Source of the DNA: Lojkania enalia
Lineage: Eukaryota; Ascomycota; Dothideomycetes; Pleosporales
Reading direction: 5' to 3'
Assembly: GCA_010094045.1 (NCBI GenBank)
Contig: ML986698.1
Location: forward strand, 1-64,000
DNA length: 64,000 bases
Position numbers and translations under genes: made by a program. The notes below the pieces were generated by a model, which searched no databases, was not told the origin of the DNA, and saw only the letters and a program-made list of their open reading frames with translations. Positions 1 through 11,799 of this stretch are shown one piece after another (the stretch's first letter is position 1; each line of letters begins with the position of its first letter).

Positions 1-2395
1 TGCGACGGTATCCGATACAACCTGCAACCGGATAACTTGCTCCCGTACGGTAGTAGGAAATCGTACTCAGTAGACTCGCCAAATCCCTATCACATATCAA
101 AATCGTATTCATTCAGATGGAGCTCCGTTCATGTCACTCCTATTTCATCCTAAGGGCCCGTCAGGGCCGCCGCCTCCAGTCGGATTCTTCGCGGCACCTT
201 CATTTTCCAAGCTCAATGTGCCCAAAAACCAACGCTGCAATGATACAGGCCAGCCACGACCAAATATTCTTGTTTCACGCGTCTTGATTATCGGGAAGCA
301 CGGGATGGCTATCATAGATCGTTGATGGCCAATTCCACAAAGGATCGCTCTCCAGCGAAGAGAACGTAGCCCAAGGCGGCCGCAGGCAATGATTCGCAAG
401 GAATTCCCTGGATCTACACACTATACCGAGCCGGGTGCGGGGACTCGCCGGCGAGGACGGAGCACTACTCAACAAGACCCCCCAACGCCACTACCACCGC
501 CTCCAGAGCCCGATAGTGATTCCGATATGACTTTAACTATAACCAATAAGAAACACAGTATCTTACCTGCCGGTCAAGTGAGCCGTAAATCTGAAGCACC
601 GCTACCGATTAGTCCCCTACTCAGTAGTTAAGAATCTGAAGCTACTGAGCTCACAGGGAGCGATGTGGGAGTTGCAAATAGGTTAGAAACTCCGCTATGC
701 AGAACATCAATACTGGCTCTTCGTTCTAGTCAACTCAACGCCCAGGGGCAAGTTGATGGTTCTCATACTGCTGAATTTGCAACCCCCGAGTCCGTGGCCG
801 AAAGCGGTCTCTTTCATCCCGGACGACCCGGAAATGCCCTTTAGGCACAAACAAAGCCCAGATCAAATCTGAAATTTCCAGCGGGCACAAACATCGACTC
901 CACTGCCAACGCAGCCGACCTCTTTTCCTGGCATAGTATCGTCAGCTGCTGTCTTAGACACTAGACCATCCTCTCCTCTCTCTAGCGCCCCCAGCACTCT
1001 CAAGTCTCCCACGAAACCCCAACTAACTGTACCTATCCACTCCACCATTAATCTTACCCGCGCTTTACCCTCCGAAGTTCAAAAACAATATTACGCCCCG
1101 CTGAACCCCGAAACTATGATGAATAGGAGTGCCGGTAACCCGTCGCTAAATCAAGACTGTGTTATTGGCTACACGTAAAGTGATAGAGAAATATTGAGAC
1201 AGGTTAGGACTGAACGTTAGGGTATGTTTAGAGAGGAAGGCGTCATTATGGGATGTCGCTTCCTAATAGCAGGGTAAACATATCAGTAAGGGCTGCGAGT
1301 GGGGCTGGCGGGAGATCCACAAGATGGACATCAGGTTTGAAATGGGCGTGGAATCTACAAGATGATAAAGTAAGATATACGAAGGTATTTAAGCATATAT
1401 AGTGCAACGGGTCCTTTGGCTTTTCCCTCCAAGGGCAGGGCCTTGGGTCCCCCACGGGACACCCTCGGCCCTGACTCGGTTGGCCTACGGGTCACGTAGG
1501 CACCTAGATATATACTTTCCCGAGTCCTAAGGATTACTCCTTAAGGATTTGTCTTTCTCTCTCTCACAGAATACTATCTTGTATCCCCTTTTTGGCTCCT
1601 TAAGCTTACTACCAACGTGATGTAACAGGACCTCTAAGAGCAGGGCCTCGGATCCCTACAGGGCACCCTCGGCCCTAGCTTTATCCTGGGGTGTTGTCGC
1701 TACCTCCCTAAACGCCCCTGCCATCCCGAGCAACGCCAAGCAGACCAAGAACCCACAAACAAAAAGCCGATTTCTGTAGGAGTAGATAGTTGTCCATCGA
1801 ATATAACTTCAGTATACCTGGCCCAAGTCCTTACGATCTAGCCCTTACAAGATGGCGAATAATAGCAATTAGAAAATGAGGTAGGGTGCATGAACATAAT
1901 CATATAGTACGCTTAGAACCCAACAGAAAAAAGTAGCCTCCCTCCCTACGTAGCAAAAAAAAAAATTTAAAAATATAGAGAAACACAACTAAGGCAAAAT
2001 TGGTGAAGGAGTCGATTAATATCAACCACGGAGGTGAAACTATATATGTGGCATACCAAGGCCCTAAAACGCCTAATCACGTGCATGGCATATACACCAA
2101 GGAGACAGTCTCCGTCAAAAATACCAGCGTGCCAAAAAAAAAATGGTAAGGAACGTTAACATAGACTCTCTACACGCGTGCTATTGCTAGTCCTAGATTT
2201 CTAGAGGCCCTCCTACCTAATAAATTACGTTCACATCGTCGCGGTTGCGCATACTTTACAGATAGCCTTCTTTTAGGGCGTATCAGTGGTCCTTACCTAC
2301 GGCACCACCTTTAAGCTCTTACTACAGTACTGTTTTTATGGTACTTATAAAATCATCTTGTTTGAGCCTTAGAGCTATCAACAATATCCTAAAAT
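1..2395. other. gene-free, repeat-derived DNA
   Basis: I see no supportable gene. Reading frames are short and full of stops. A proline- and serine-rich stretch around 470-1090 could be the worn N-terminal part of a transposon protein, but no reverse transcriptase, integrase or transposase motif is recognisable. Poly-A runs and AT-rich patches sit at 1958-1980 and 2135-2143. A partial direct repeat is listed separately. Confidence 0.5.
1432..1685. repeat. pair of ~45-bp imperfect direct repeats, possibly LTR-derived
   Basis: The copies at about 1432-1480 and 1636-1683 share GGGCACCCTCGGCCCT-like and GCAGGGCCT cores. Most differences are transitions, as expected after RIP. Between them lie a TATATA stretch, a CT-rich tract and CCTTAAGG, an arrangement like a retrotransposon LTR. 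TGTAACAG precedes the second copy. No intact element ends or target-site duplication were found, so the LTR reading is an inference. Confidence 0.4.
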
Positions 2396-2741
2396 CTTGA
2401 CCCAACTCCTAAAAGTCACAATAGACCACAGCATGGAAAAATACTCGGTCACCACATTTAAGCGACCGTACCTTCTTGCTCTTCACACTGTCCTCTGCAC
2501 AGGATATTTCTTTCTTAGGACAAAAGAGACGACCAGGATTTGTGCTATCGCTCTTGTCTTCATACTCATCGCCCTCGATGTTCAGTTTAAACGAGCCCCC
2601 AGGCCACGGTAGGTTCTTAGTATTTCCGGCCACATCAGGGAGCAGTTCGACATCAGCTGAACCCTCTTCGGGAGTGAGCTTTTCTCCCTCGGTCTCGCCG
2701 CAACTCTTCACGGCTTTACCGACAGTGGTGGAATAGAAGTT

Positions 2742-4204
2742 TCATGTTGAATAAACGTCTGCAAAGCCACCATGGGAATTAACATTAGAGACCATGGTAA
2801 TTGACAATGGTTTCCTAGGTTTAGGTGCCAATGCCGAAGGGGGGGTCCCAAACCTAGAAACAACGTTGTTCAAACGACTTTCGATTTCAGTATCTTGGGT
2901 TCCCTCCGTGATTAAGCTAAAGTCGAGAACGAACCCGTCCAGTTCTTCGGCACTGAGACTGTCGTCGATGGCCTTGTAGTTTGGTGGAGCCGGGAAATAC
3001 CCTGTTAAATCATAACAATACTTGCTTTTTGCGAGCCACGCGTAGCTGTCCACATTGGTATTGGCTCGTGTTACACTGCCTTCCTGGTTCAAGCTGCGCC
3101 TGGCAAGTAAGTGTACGTGGCTAGGTCTATATGCCCAATTTTGTGGGTCGTTTCGGGTCCACATGCTCATCGTCAACTATAGAAAGCATTATAAATGGTT
3201 GGCATTTCTCATCATTACTTGAAAAACCTGCGGGCACTTGCTTGCGCAACCGGAAAGTATACCGCCGTCCTCGCTTGGACACCGTCAATGACCTTGAGGG
3301 CCTGGATCGAGGCAATATATCGAGAGAAAAAGAGTGAACTTACTATGCGGCTGACCGACAGAATCAAGATGCATCATCTTGTGCAAAATCATTTGCCCCG
3401 CGTTCTTCTGCCACTCAGCTTTACGTTCTTTCTCGGTGTTTCCATTTGTCAGCTCTTCCTCTATCTGATCAATTTTGTACTTCAGGTCATCAGTTTGAAG
3501 AATGGAGGGCGCATGTTAATGTAGTAGTACTTGTATCCAAACCATCCCCTGTAAGTCCATGCGTAGCCACCAAAATTCTTGCCATCCTTCTAGATACGGC
3601 AATAGTCCTTGGGGTCCTTGCAAGTTAGTAATATGTCGAACTCTTTCTTTGAGTAGAATTGGCCCGCTCGTTTCAGACTATCTACTTGATTTGTGAGGAC
3701 ACATCAGTGCAAGGAGTGATGCTTGAACGCACCGGCAATTCGCTTCTGCTGAGTAGAACAGTCTGGACCCATCCAAGTTTTCCAAAGGGTAATGTAGTGG
3801 ACGTTGTGTGGATCCGGCTCCTGGTCTGCAAAACGAGCTAATGTAATAGCATCCCATGCTGCCGTCTGACACATGGCTTGTTGCTTGTCGTCAGATTCGT
3901 AGTCGCTGTCCCACTTCATCTCACCGCCTGAGAAAGCCGTAACGGCTCCAGGCTGGGCCTGTAAATCTGTGATACATTGTTCAGAGGGCTTCATGAAGTC
4001 TCTGCACGAAGAAGGAGCAGTATTTAAACCTGCTGCGAAGGGATTATCTGGGCGAGGCGGTCTGTTGAGGCTCTTTGGTCGTGTTGTGGGGTCTGATGCT
4101 TCAGAATTGTCTAGGTCAATGGTATCGCGAGGGATAGCTGAGCCAGAGGCCGGTAAGCCTAGGGGAAGTAGATTCTGGAAATATTGGGAGAATCGCATCT
4201 TCAC
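2742..4204 (-). pseudogene. broken M35-like (deuterolysin/lysine-specific) metallopeptidase
   Basis: On the minus strand the N-terminal part opens at 4204 with a possible signal peptide (MRFSQYFQNLLPLGLPASG). It stops at TGA 3704-3706, continues in the same frame to TAG 3590-3592, then needs a frame change near 3500 to reach a segment ending in HKMMHLD (3363-3383). The last part (3176 to 2742) holds NVDSYAWLAKSKY, which resembles the NADSYA element found after the zinc motif in M35-type peptidases. HKMMH sits where the family has HExxH, so the catalytic Glu codon has become Lys (GAG to AAG). A probable intron lies around 3190-3343. Two stops, a frameshift and a lost catalytic residue make this a pseudogene. 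The family call is by motif only. Confidence 0.65.
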
Positions 4205-5089
4205 GTATGGGTATGAAAGACAATGTCACAGTGTTGTTTCGGTGATGCTCAATTTGAAGATAGTTATGAATGTCTGAAGAGGCTCTATATTCATCCTATA
4301 TATCCATATTAGCAACGGCTAACGTACGGAGCTTAGCCTATCTAAACTCATGGTTCTAACATTATTGTCTTTCGAAACGTGAGATCGGGTGAATTTGAGC
4401 CACCTAAGTTGTTGACCACAGCCCAAAGCAGCCGCTCTGATCTTGGAGTGAAGGATGGTAACTCTCGGGGCCTTATATGTTTGAGTTCTGGAAGCACAGA
4501 GTCATCTCTCGAGGTCATCGACTGCTCTATTGATTGGTCTCAAGATCTAATCGGCAGGGCATTATTGGCCGATGGGAGTCGTGGCGGTGTGAGACAGTAG
4601 AAGGGTAAGCGACATAGGCCATCGGGAGGTTACTGTGAGCAAAGAAAACGACGGATATTGATCCAGGTAACTAATTCTCCTATATTTGCAACAGTTATGC
4701 CCCCAGAGCCGCAGCCTTGAGGCTCTGAAAAGATATGCCGAGCTGAACCTGCAGCTTCTGTCATGCATCTTGGCATACATCATGGTGCACGTGGCCACTG
4801 TCCATGTTATCTCAATAGAGTTGATGGCTAATTGGACGTTCGGTATCCTCATCTTAGGGGTTGCAAATGGGTACACTTCTATGAAAGTTTAACCTTTTAA
4901 TCTCTAGGTAAAGTGTAGAGTCCTCAGTCGAGCAAGTTCCCAAGTAACGTGTGGGCGCTTGCTCGCCTTGGCGGGGCGTAGAACTTTGCCGCAGATAAAT
5001 GTTATGGTACCGCTGCCTGCTCTAACTATAGTATATCAGCCCCGCCTTCACCACGTTTCACACGTGCCGGCATTGAATCTTGGCGGTTA
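4205..5089. other. no gene seen
   Basis: AT-rich sequence with only short, unconvincing reading frames on both strands. No family motif recognised. Confidence 0.4.
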
Positions 5090-6312
5090 TTTCTCCGAGC
5101 GGCAGACTCTTCCCACCTTGGTAGACCTACCACCTACAAATCTGTCCTCATCTGTTCAGCTACATATGTAATCGCGCTTTTGTTGCATTCAGCTTAACCA
5201 CCGTACCCTCGGATCTCATTGGCGGACAGAACGATGCGATTATCTACATTGCATTTTTTTTTGCGATTACAATTGGCGCTGTAGCTCAGCATCCATGTCG
5301 TCCTGGTACTCCTGGAATCGATTTCAGACTGACACCGGATTATGGGCAAGCCACCTACTTCTCTCTCTGTGTGTTCCTCTATAACACGCATTGTATAGCA
5401 TTGCTGCAATACACCTTGAAAATGGGACATCTATTCCTGTGGCCCAAGTCCATGGTTCTCCAGGCTGCCAAGACTTCATGAGAAAGAACAATACCTCAGC
5501 ATCTACCGAAGCTGGTACATTCTGTCGACTATTGCCCCAAGCGCTGGATCGTCTACCACCTGCAATCACATCGAATATAGATATCTGTCGCAACGCAGAT
5601 GCCACCCACACCAAGGCCTTATTGGTAACTTTAAAGGCAGCGACAGAATCATATCTCAGAACTAACATCTGCTATGCTGCACTCAGCCTCCACGTCTTAG
5701 AACACAAGGTAAATGTGGCGCATGAAGCTCTCGGTGCTCTCGGCCTTTATCAAGTACTGTCAACCGTCTAAGCATCCAAATCCTTCGTGCTTGCCCATAG
5801 GCCCAAGACCCCCCCCCGCATTCGACGAGAAACCCTGGACTATTCTCGCAATAGACTACAGCGTCCATTGGTTCAACGTCGGGTTGTACGCCGTCGGCGA
5901 ACACGGCATTGTGGATCCGGTGGAAGGATATGTGAGAGGTCCGAGGGTAGACGAAGACAACCAACTGGACGCCCTGAGAGACACTTTGGGCCACCTTTTC
6001 GCCCACCCTCCAGCCGAGATCAGGCTCCCAGAGGAACTTCGTCACTTAATTGTATACAGTGGTGATGCGAAAAACCATGAATTTCGCCGCATACTCGCGG
6101 AAGCACTGCTCAACGTACAATTACCCACTCAACACACGCGCGACCTACTCCGAGATGCGAACGTGTCTAGCTCAGTCTTCGATGGTCCGGTCTACACGGC
6201 CTACACTGCGCATGTGCATATGGATACGGTTAATTCTAAGATGAACGCCCCGTCTGCATTTGGTTGTAAGTGGCGTACTAAGCTGTATTCCGAAGACCGA
6301 ACCGAGCTTTAG
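5090..6312 (+). pseudogene. frameshifted gene of an unnamed fungal protein family
   Basis: Three adjoining frames read as one damaged protein. About 5130-5385 gives PSDLIGGQNDAIIYIAF. The frame then shifts, and 5391-5768 runs through ICRNADATHTKALLV and ends YQVLSTV at TAA 5769-5771. That same frame continues for a few residues, and a shift in the C-run near 5810-5820 leads into FDEKPWTILAIDYSVHWFN and on to the stop near 6310. The last frame contains a possible nucleotide-binding-like start (ILAIDYS) suggestive of an actin/Hsp70-fold protein, but this is weak. At least two frameshifts and one stop interrupt it. Function unknown. Confidence 0.5.
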
Positions 6313-6684
6313 AAATGAAAAATTGTTGAGTGGGATAAGCCCTGAAGAGAGGTAAGAGAGGGGAGGGTAGGAGAAGAGTTTGACTTCGTTGCTTCCCATC
6401 TGAAGCTTGATAGAAGTTTGGGTATGAATCGAGAAGTGATGAGAAGAGAACCTTGGCCGGCATAGTGGATTTCGTAATGCTGCACTACGTGGTCATCGTC
6501 GCAAAGCTCAGGCGGCTGTCTCAGCAGCGCCAGGCTAGGGCAGCGAATTTCTTCCATTTGGTTTGGTAGAGGAGTACACAACAAGAGCATTAGTGAATAT
6601 CGCAAGCAGAGCGTGAGTCTAAATTGTGAGGCAACATTCACGCAAAAGCAGTCTTGGCTGCACCTTCGAGCAAACCAGGCGTCA

Positions 6685-6936
6685 CTAAGTTGAACGCGTC
6701 CGCATGGGTTGCCACTCTCCTCCCAATCGAAGCCGGGCTCTTCTAACAGCATCTTTGAGAATGGGAACCACTTTCCCAATTTTAGAATCACCAGCTGTGA
6801 TTTTACGGGACGACCAATGCCTTAGGACAATATTGCGTATAGCTTTCTTCTTTCGTACGCGGGCGTTTTTGCCGGCGAAGACTTTGCGATATGCTGAGAA
6901 TACGCTTTGCCGCTCTGCTCTTGTCTGAGAAGCCAT
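6685..6936 (-). CDS. doubtful small basic protein, 83 aa
   Basis: An ATG-started frame on the minus strand encodes a lysine/arginine-rich 83-residue peptide (begins MASQTRAERQSVF). A +1 frame overlapping its 3' end would add EEPGFDWEES, so it may be the worn N-terminus of a longer DNA-binding protein. No domain can be named, and it lies in decayed DNA. It may not be a gene. Confidence 0.2.
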   Translation of the reverse strand: MASQTRAERQSVFSAYRKVFAGKNARVRKKKAIRNIVLRHWSSRKITAGDSKIGKVVPILKDAVRRARLRLGGEWQPMRTRST

Positions 6937-8508
6937 ATCAAATAGTGGCTAGCACCCGTCAACACGAAACATTACTAAGGATGCTTAAAGAAACATAGGA
7001 TAGAAGTAAAGCTACGACAATGTGTATATTAGGTTGGGTGATTGCGTATATAGGGGCATTGAAAGTCGGCATCGGAGGGAGATCAGGGATACTATATGGT
7101 GTGTATAGAGGTGGCTAGCAGCCTCGAGCTACTCAGGCAAGAGTTAGCATAAGCCAAGATTTACAGCAGGGAACCTGACTGACAGATATGTTAACGAGAG
7201 TCTTGGTGGGTATTTGCCACTTGCTGTGTGAGACGCGTTAACTAAGTCCATGACTCAACAATTGAGCTTAATAAACAAGTCGGGTTGGTTGGGTTCCCAG
7301 GAAGTGAGCCAACGTTGTTGAAAGCTCACGCGTCGCAATTTGTTGATGGGGTTGGGCCCTCGTTAGTATGGGCTGCTCGCTTGTAAGGTACGTTATGTCT
7401 CAAGAACACTTCTCTGCTAGTGCTGTGCAATCAACTGAGGCTTATGCTTATGCTCTATTCCTCGTCACGGGCATATCCCTCTGCGTCATCCCCTAGGCCA
7501 CAATCTGATACTTATTCGGCTCCCTCCAACCCCATTTACCGCCCAATTTCCACCACTACTTCCTCCTTCCTATTGTTACCAAGATAAAAGATAACACTTG
7601 GGACCTAGATAACGCCACTGATGTCTGCCAAGGTCGATCGTCCTTGGCAGTACTCTAACGGAGGAACATCATGATTTGGTCGCGAGATCCCGCCGCGTAC
7701 GAAGAGACTCTGGGCAAGCTACTGAAAATAGCTGCTTACACTTTCAATGCGGACTTAAAATTATATCATCGCATCGAGTCTGCTTCGGAATTGATAGAAG
7801 ACCCACTTTCAGTGTAATATATGCCTACACACACTTTATTTAATATACTCACTCCATCTCTAGAAATATAAGACCGGGCTAAGCGTTACTTTATATACGC
7901 AAGGGAGTACGCTATAAAAGTCGTATACATGACGAAGGTAAATCGCTTACCTAGGGCTGACTAGGTAGGTGGCGTTGGAGCCTTATCAAAGGACGTTCGT
8001 CGTTCTTGGGCAGTTGGAAACAGCTCGCGTGCTTAACATTGGCAACCCTTGGTATATTGGCATCTAGCCGCTTTTCCGAGCGAACAGCTAAGTATAACTC
8101 TTTGCTTTATATCTCTAGCCTACTAAGTATTAGATAGTTAGTAATATTTAAAAATATAATATAATAATAATAATAATTTATATATTTTAAATTATAAATA
8201 CTTTTTAAAATAAAATAATTATATATATATATATATATATATTTATTTATTATTTAAAAATATTTATATATAAAAATTATATATTAATAGTATTATAGAA
8301 TTTTAATAATTTAATTTTTTCTTTTAAATATACTATAATAGATCTAATATTATCCGATAGTTTTAATAACTAAATAATAAGGATTACTATGAAAGAGAAG
8401 CTGCTCGCCTATATCTCATCTATTTGCACGATGCATCGCTGATCTCTTCCTCCATTATTCCCTTAATCACCCTTTCCTAACTTGTTCTATATAGCAACCA
8501 CTGCCACT
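6937..8508. other. gene-free upstream region of the SNF transporter
   Basis: No coding frame is supported. The stretch becomes steadily more AT-rich and contains the A+T island listed next. The last ~100 bases before 8509 return to normal composition with pyrimidine-rich tracts and would hold the promoter of the transporter gene. Confidence 0.5.
8142..8289. repeat. almost pure A+T island with (AT)n
   Basis: Over about 148 bases only one base (C at 8201) is not A or T. It includes ATA/TAA trinucleotide runs at 8155-8176 and an (AT)10-11 microsatellite at 8220-8241. Its flanks, to about 8345, are also very AT-rich. It is consistent with end-stage RIP of a transposon, but no element can be recognised. 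Confidence 0.85.
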
Positions 8509-10651
8509 ATGGATAGAGTTATGGCTTTTGGCAAGCGCCTTCTCTTTGGAAAATCCAAGCAGACAGAAGATGGCCGCGATCAATGGGGCTCCAGGACAGC
8601 ATATGTGCTTGCATCCATGGGTGGCGCCGTGGGATTTGGTAACCTGCTAAGGTACCCGTCGCAGGTGTTTAACAACAACGGCCTACAATGGTTTATCCCG
8701 TACTTAATGGCAATCTTCCTATTAGCCGTTCCGGTTCTCGTTCTGGAGGTCTCGATCGGCCAGGCGTACCGCGGGTAGGCGGTTGCTACCAATAATCAAT
8801 GAATGAATGCTAATATGTTTTCTCCTCGCAGAGGCTCAGTCATCGCGTACAATAGCTTGGACAAGCGTGCTCGTGGTGTTGGCATGGGAATGATCCTCGT
8901 TGGCTTCTACGTCTGTTTGTACTACATTCCCATGCTCGCTTGGGTCCTGCGCTACTTCGAGAAGTCATTCTCTTCCCCACTTCCCTGGGAGGGACGAATA
9001 CAAGAGTTCTACCGTGGGGACGTCACGCAAGACGTAGCTCCAGTTGGTGGCGAATTCAACGACGACGGCAGTATTGCGAGCTATGCCACCTACCCTGGAA
9101 CCGCTGTTGTGCCCGAGACAGCTGCGTGGACGTTCTTTGCTTGGTTTATGGTGTGGTTGTGCCTTGCTAAGGGTGTCGCGACGACGGGCAAGGTGGTGTA
9201 TTTCACAATGGGCTTGCCAATCGTTGTCTTGATCGTCCTCATAGGTCGTGGAACTTCGCTCCCTAATGCCAGAGATGGTATCTGCCTTTTCTGGTGCGAG
9301 TTCAACGGAGATCAACTTTCACGTGGTCAGATCTGGCAAGACGCCACAGGGCAAGTGTTCTACTCAACGGGTGTCGGTTTCGGTTACTTTACCGCGTACG
9401 CGTCCTACAATAGCCAAATGGCGAATGCTGTGGCGGACTCTTTCATCATTTGTCTTAGTAACGCCTCGTTCGAGACGCTCGCCGCCTTTGCTATCTTCGG
9501 CGTCGTTGGCTTCCTGGGCATAACGCCCGAGTCCTATGGTTCGGTCTCATCCTTTGAGCTGGGCTTCGTGACGCTCCCAGAAGCCCTCACGCAACTTCCA
9601 GGCTCGCAAGTTTGGAGTGTCATCTTTTTTTTTACTCTCTTCTTATTGGGATTAAGCTCCTCATTTGCCATGATCGACGCCGCCATCACAATGGTCTACG
9701 ACGCGGATTTCGCCAAGAGATGGCCGCGCATTGCGTGGTCTAGCATTGTCGTCACGATCTCGTTCCTGATGTCGCTGATGTACACAACCGAATTTGGATT
9801 CTGGCTACTAGATGCTATTGACACCCAAACAAACAACATTGCTTTAATTTGGATCGTTTGGGCGGAGTGCATTAGCGCTACTATCCTGTATCGCCATAGA
9901 GATGTCATAGGACAGGTTGGCTTGCCGGCCTTTCTGGTGCACAACGGAGGCTTCATTGTGGCCAAGATTGTCGGATTGGCGATTGCACATACTGTCTCGC
10001 CCGGTGGAGGCGCCGGCGCAGGGTTCGGCATCTACTTTGCGAGCGTCATCGTGTCCTTAGTAGTTGCAAAGACACCGGATTGCGTTGCTCCGAGATTCTG
10101 GGGTAAAAACGTCTGGCTTTCCAAATTGTGGTGGCTGGGCGCGTATTCGGTATATCATCTACTCTGTTGCTATCATTCTTCGCTCACAATGCTTGCAGGG
10201 TAACCAGCTCACCCGCGACCTCAATGTCACCGTGGCCCCGCCCGGATCGGGTAATACAAGGATACCTGTCTTCTGGGCTCCTATTCTCCGTTATTTCTCC
10301 GCTCCCGTCCTTGCTATTGTCCTTTCCTTCGGGTACCCTAAGTTCATCGCTGTGCGCAATGACCCCCTTCACATCTTCGCCTTCACGGCCGTCCATATCA
10401 TCCTTTTCTTTGTAATCTTCGTCTACTTCGTGCCGCGCAGCCTCGACATTATTGTGCCTGCGAAGCGACGCGACGAGGGTGTCAGGGCGTATGCGCCACA
10501 GGTCCTGTGCGGTCTAGACGACATCCGAGTCAGCGAAGGTCTTGAGGCCAGCACCAGCAGCGACGGTCACATCAGCTCCGTGGAGCAGAAATACGACGTA
10601 GACGGCAACAAGGTTGCGGCCAAGCACGAGCCTGAGTCAATGATACGATAG
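8509..10651 (+). CDS. sodium:neurotransmitter symporter family (SNF/SLC6-type) transporter
   Basis: Predicted 678-residue membrane protein from exons 8509-8774, 8832-10149 and 10199-10651; the joins are in phase. The first helix carries ASMGGAVGFGNLLRYPSQVF, which fits the SLC6 TM1 pattern (GxxVGxGNxWRFP-like) that forms the Na+ and substrate site. EVSIGQAYRGGS spans the first splice junction, as in the family. About 12 hydrophobic segments follow, and the C-terminus is a charged cytoplasmic tail. Family members import amino acids or related small molecules together with sodium; the substrate of fungal members is mostly unknown. The start ATG at 8509 is the first in frame. The gene looks intact although decayed DNA lies on both sides. 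Confidence 0.9.
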
Positions 10652-11799
10652 AAAATCATTCTTCTTCAATAGGACTGGGAGGCCATAGTGGTGCTGGGTG
10701 AATGATATGAAGTTGGGGAAGCTCTCCATTTTGAGGAGCGCTCATGATTATATATTCCCTCATTTTACGACAACTCTTGGCAGTGTGTTTGTACTTCGAA
10801 GGGCGCGCAATGGGCCCGGAATACCTAAATAGCAATAAATAGTGGGGCTAATTATAACGCTTGTAGATTTCTGCTAAGCAATGATGCACCCAAGCCAGTT
10901 TTGGCCTTGATTAGTTTTTGACATAAACTGTATTGATTTGTAAAGGCTAGCAGACAGATAAGACGACTTTGGTGTTTTAAAATTGGTGCTCAGATCGCAG
11001 ACTGAGGATGGGTCTGAGGGTATGATCGGCTTATGAGTATTGAGCCAAGCGTTGTCTCCGCACAGCATACGGCCAATTGCCGATGTACGTGTCACAAGGA
11101 TCGCCGCTTAACTTTTCTTCCACCGGGAGTGCGCAATAGCTTAGACACTTTGCCAAGACTTGAATATTGTAAATTTCTGAATAAATACTATATTGGAGAT
11201 CTTCGTTTGCCTCATATTATGGATGACAAGATAGTAGACTTGTGTGAATAATCTTGAGGTGCTCAGCTTTAGTGACAGCAGCCTAGGAGACGTGGACGAA
11301 TCCTTTACTAGCCGTAACCGTTTCACGCTCCTCTCCCGTGAGACTGAGCAGAAGTGGTCACACAAACAATTAGAAATTGATTCCGCTGGCATATGAATGA
11401 TTCGATAATTCATCTTTTGTCGAAGCATTGCGGTCATCCGTAGAGGCCGGTAGCGAGAAGGTTGCGATTTGCTTAAGTCGAACCTCGTAAATGAAGCTCC
11501 GACAGCCGCATTCCCCAGTGGAGTCTACTGTATGCTTCTACGGCGTCCGATACAGCTAGACAATTCCGAATTATAATGAAGTATCCGATCCGAAATCGAC
11601 TTGCTACTTTGACTCAGTTGTATGACATTTTTAATGGAAACGAAGACTCTCGAGTTTCTTTCAGTCTCGTTTGTCATCGAGGGTATACAGGGTGATCCAT
11701 TCCGGTCAATTTCCCAATGGTCTCTTACTGTCTAGGTATATGATTGCGCTCTAAGTAGCTAAATATATTCAGCAGGCCAGCACCCAGCGTCAAATCCGA
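10652..11799. other. no gene seen
   Basis: Intergenic sequence after the SNF transporter. The first ~150 bases should hold its 3' UTR and polyadenylation signals. The rest contains only short frames without recognisable motifs. Confidence 0.45.
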
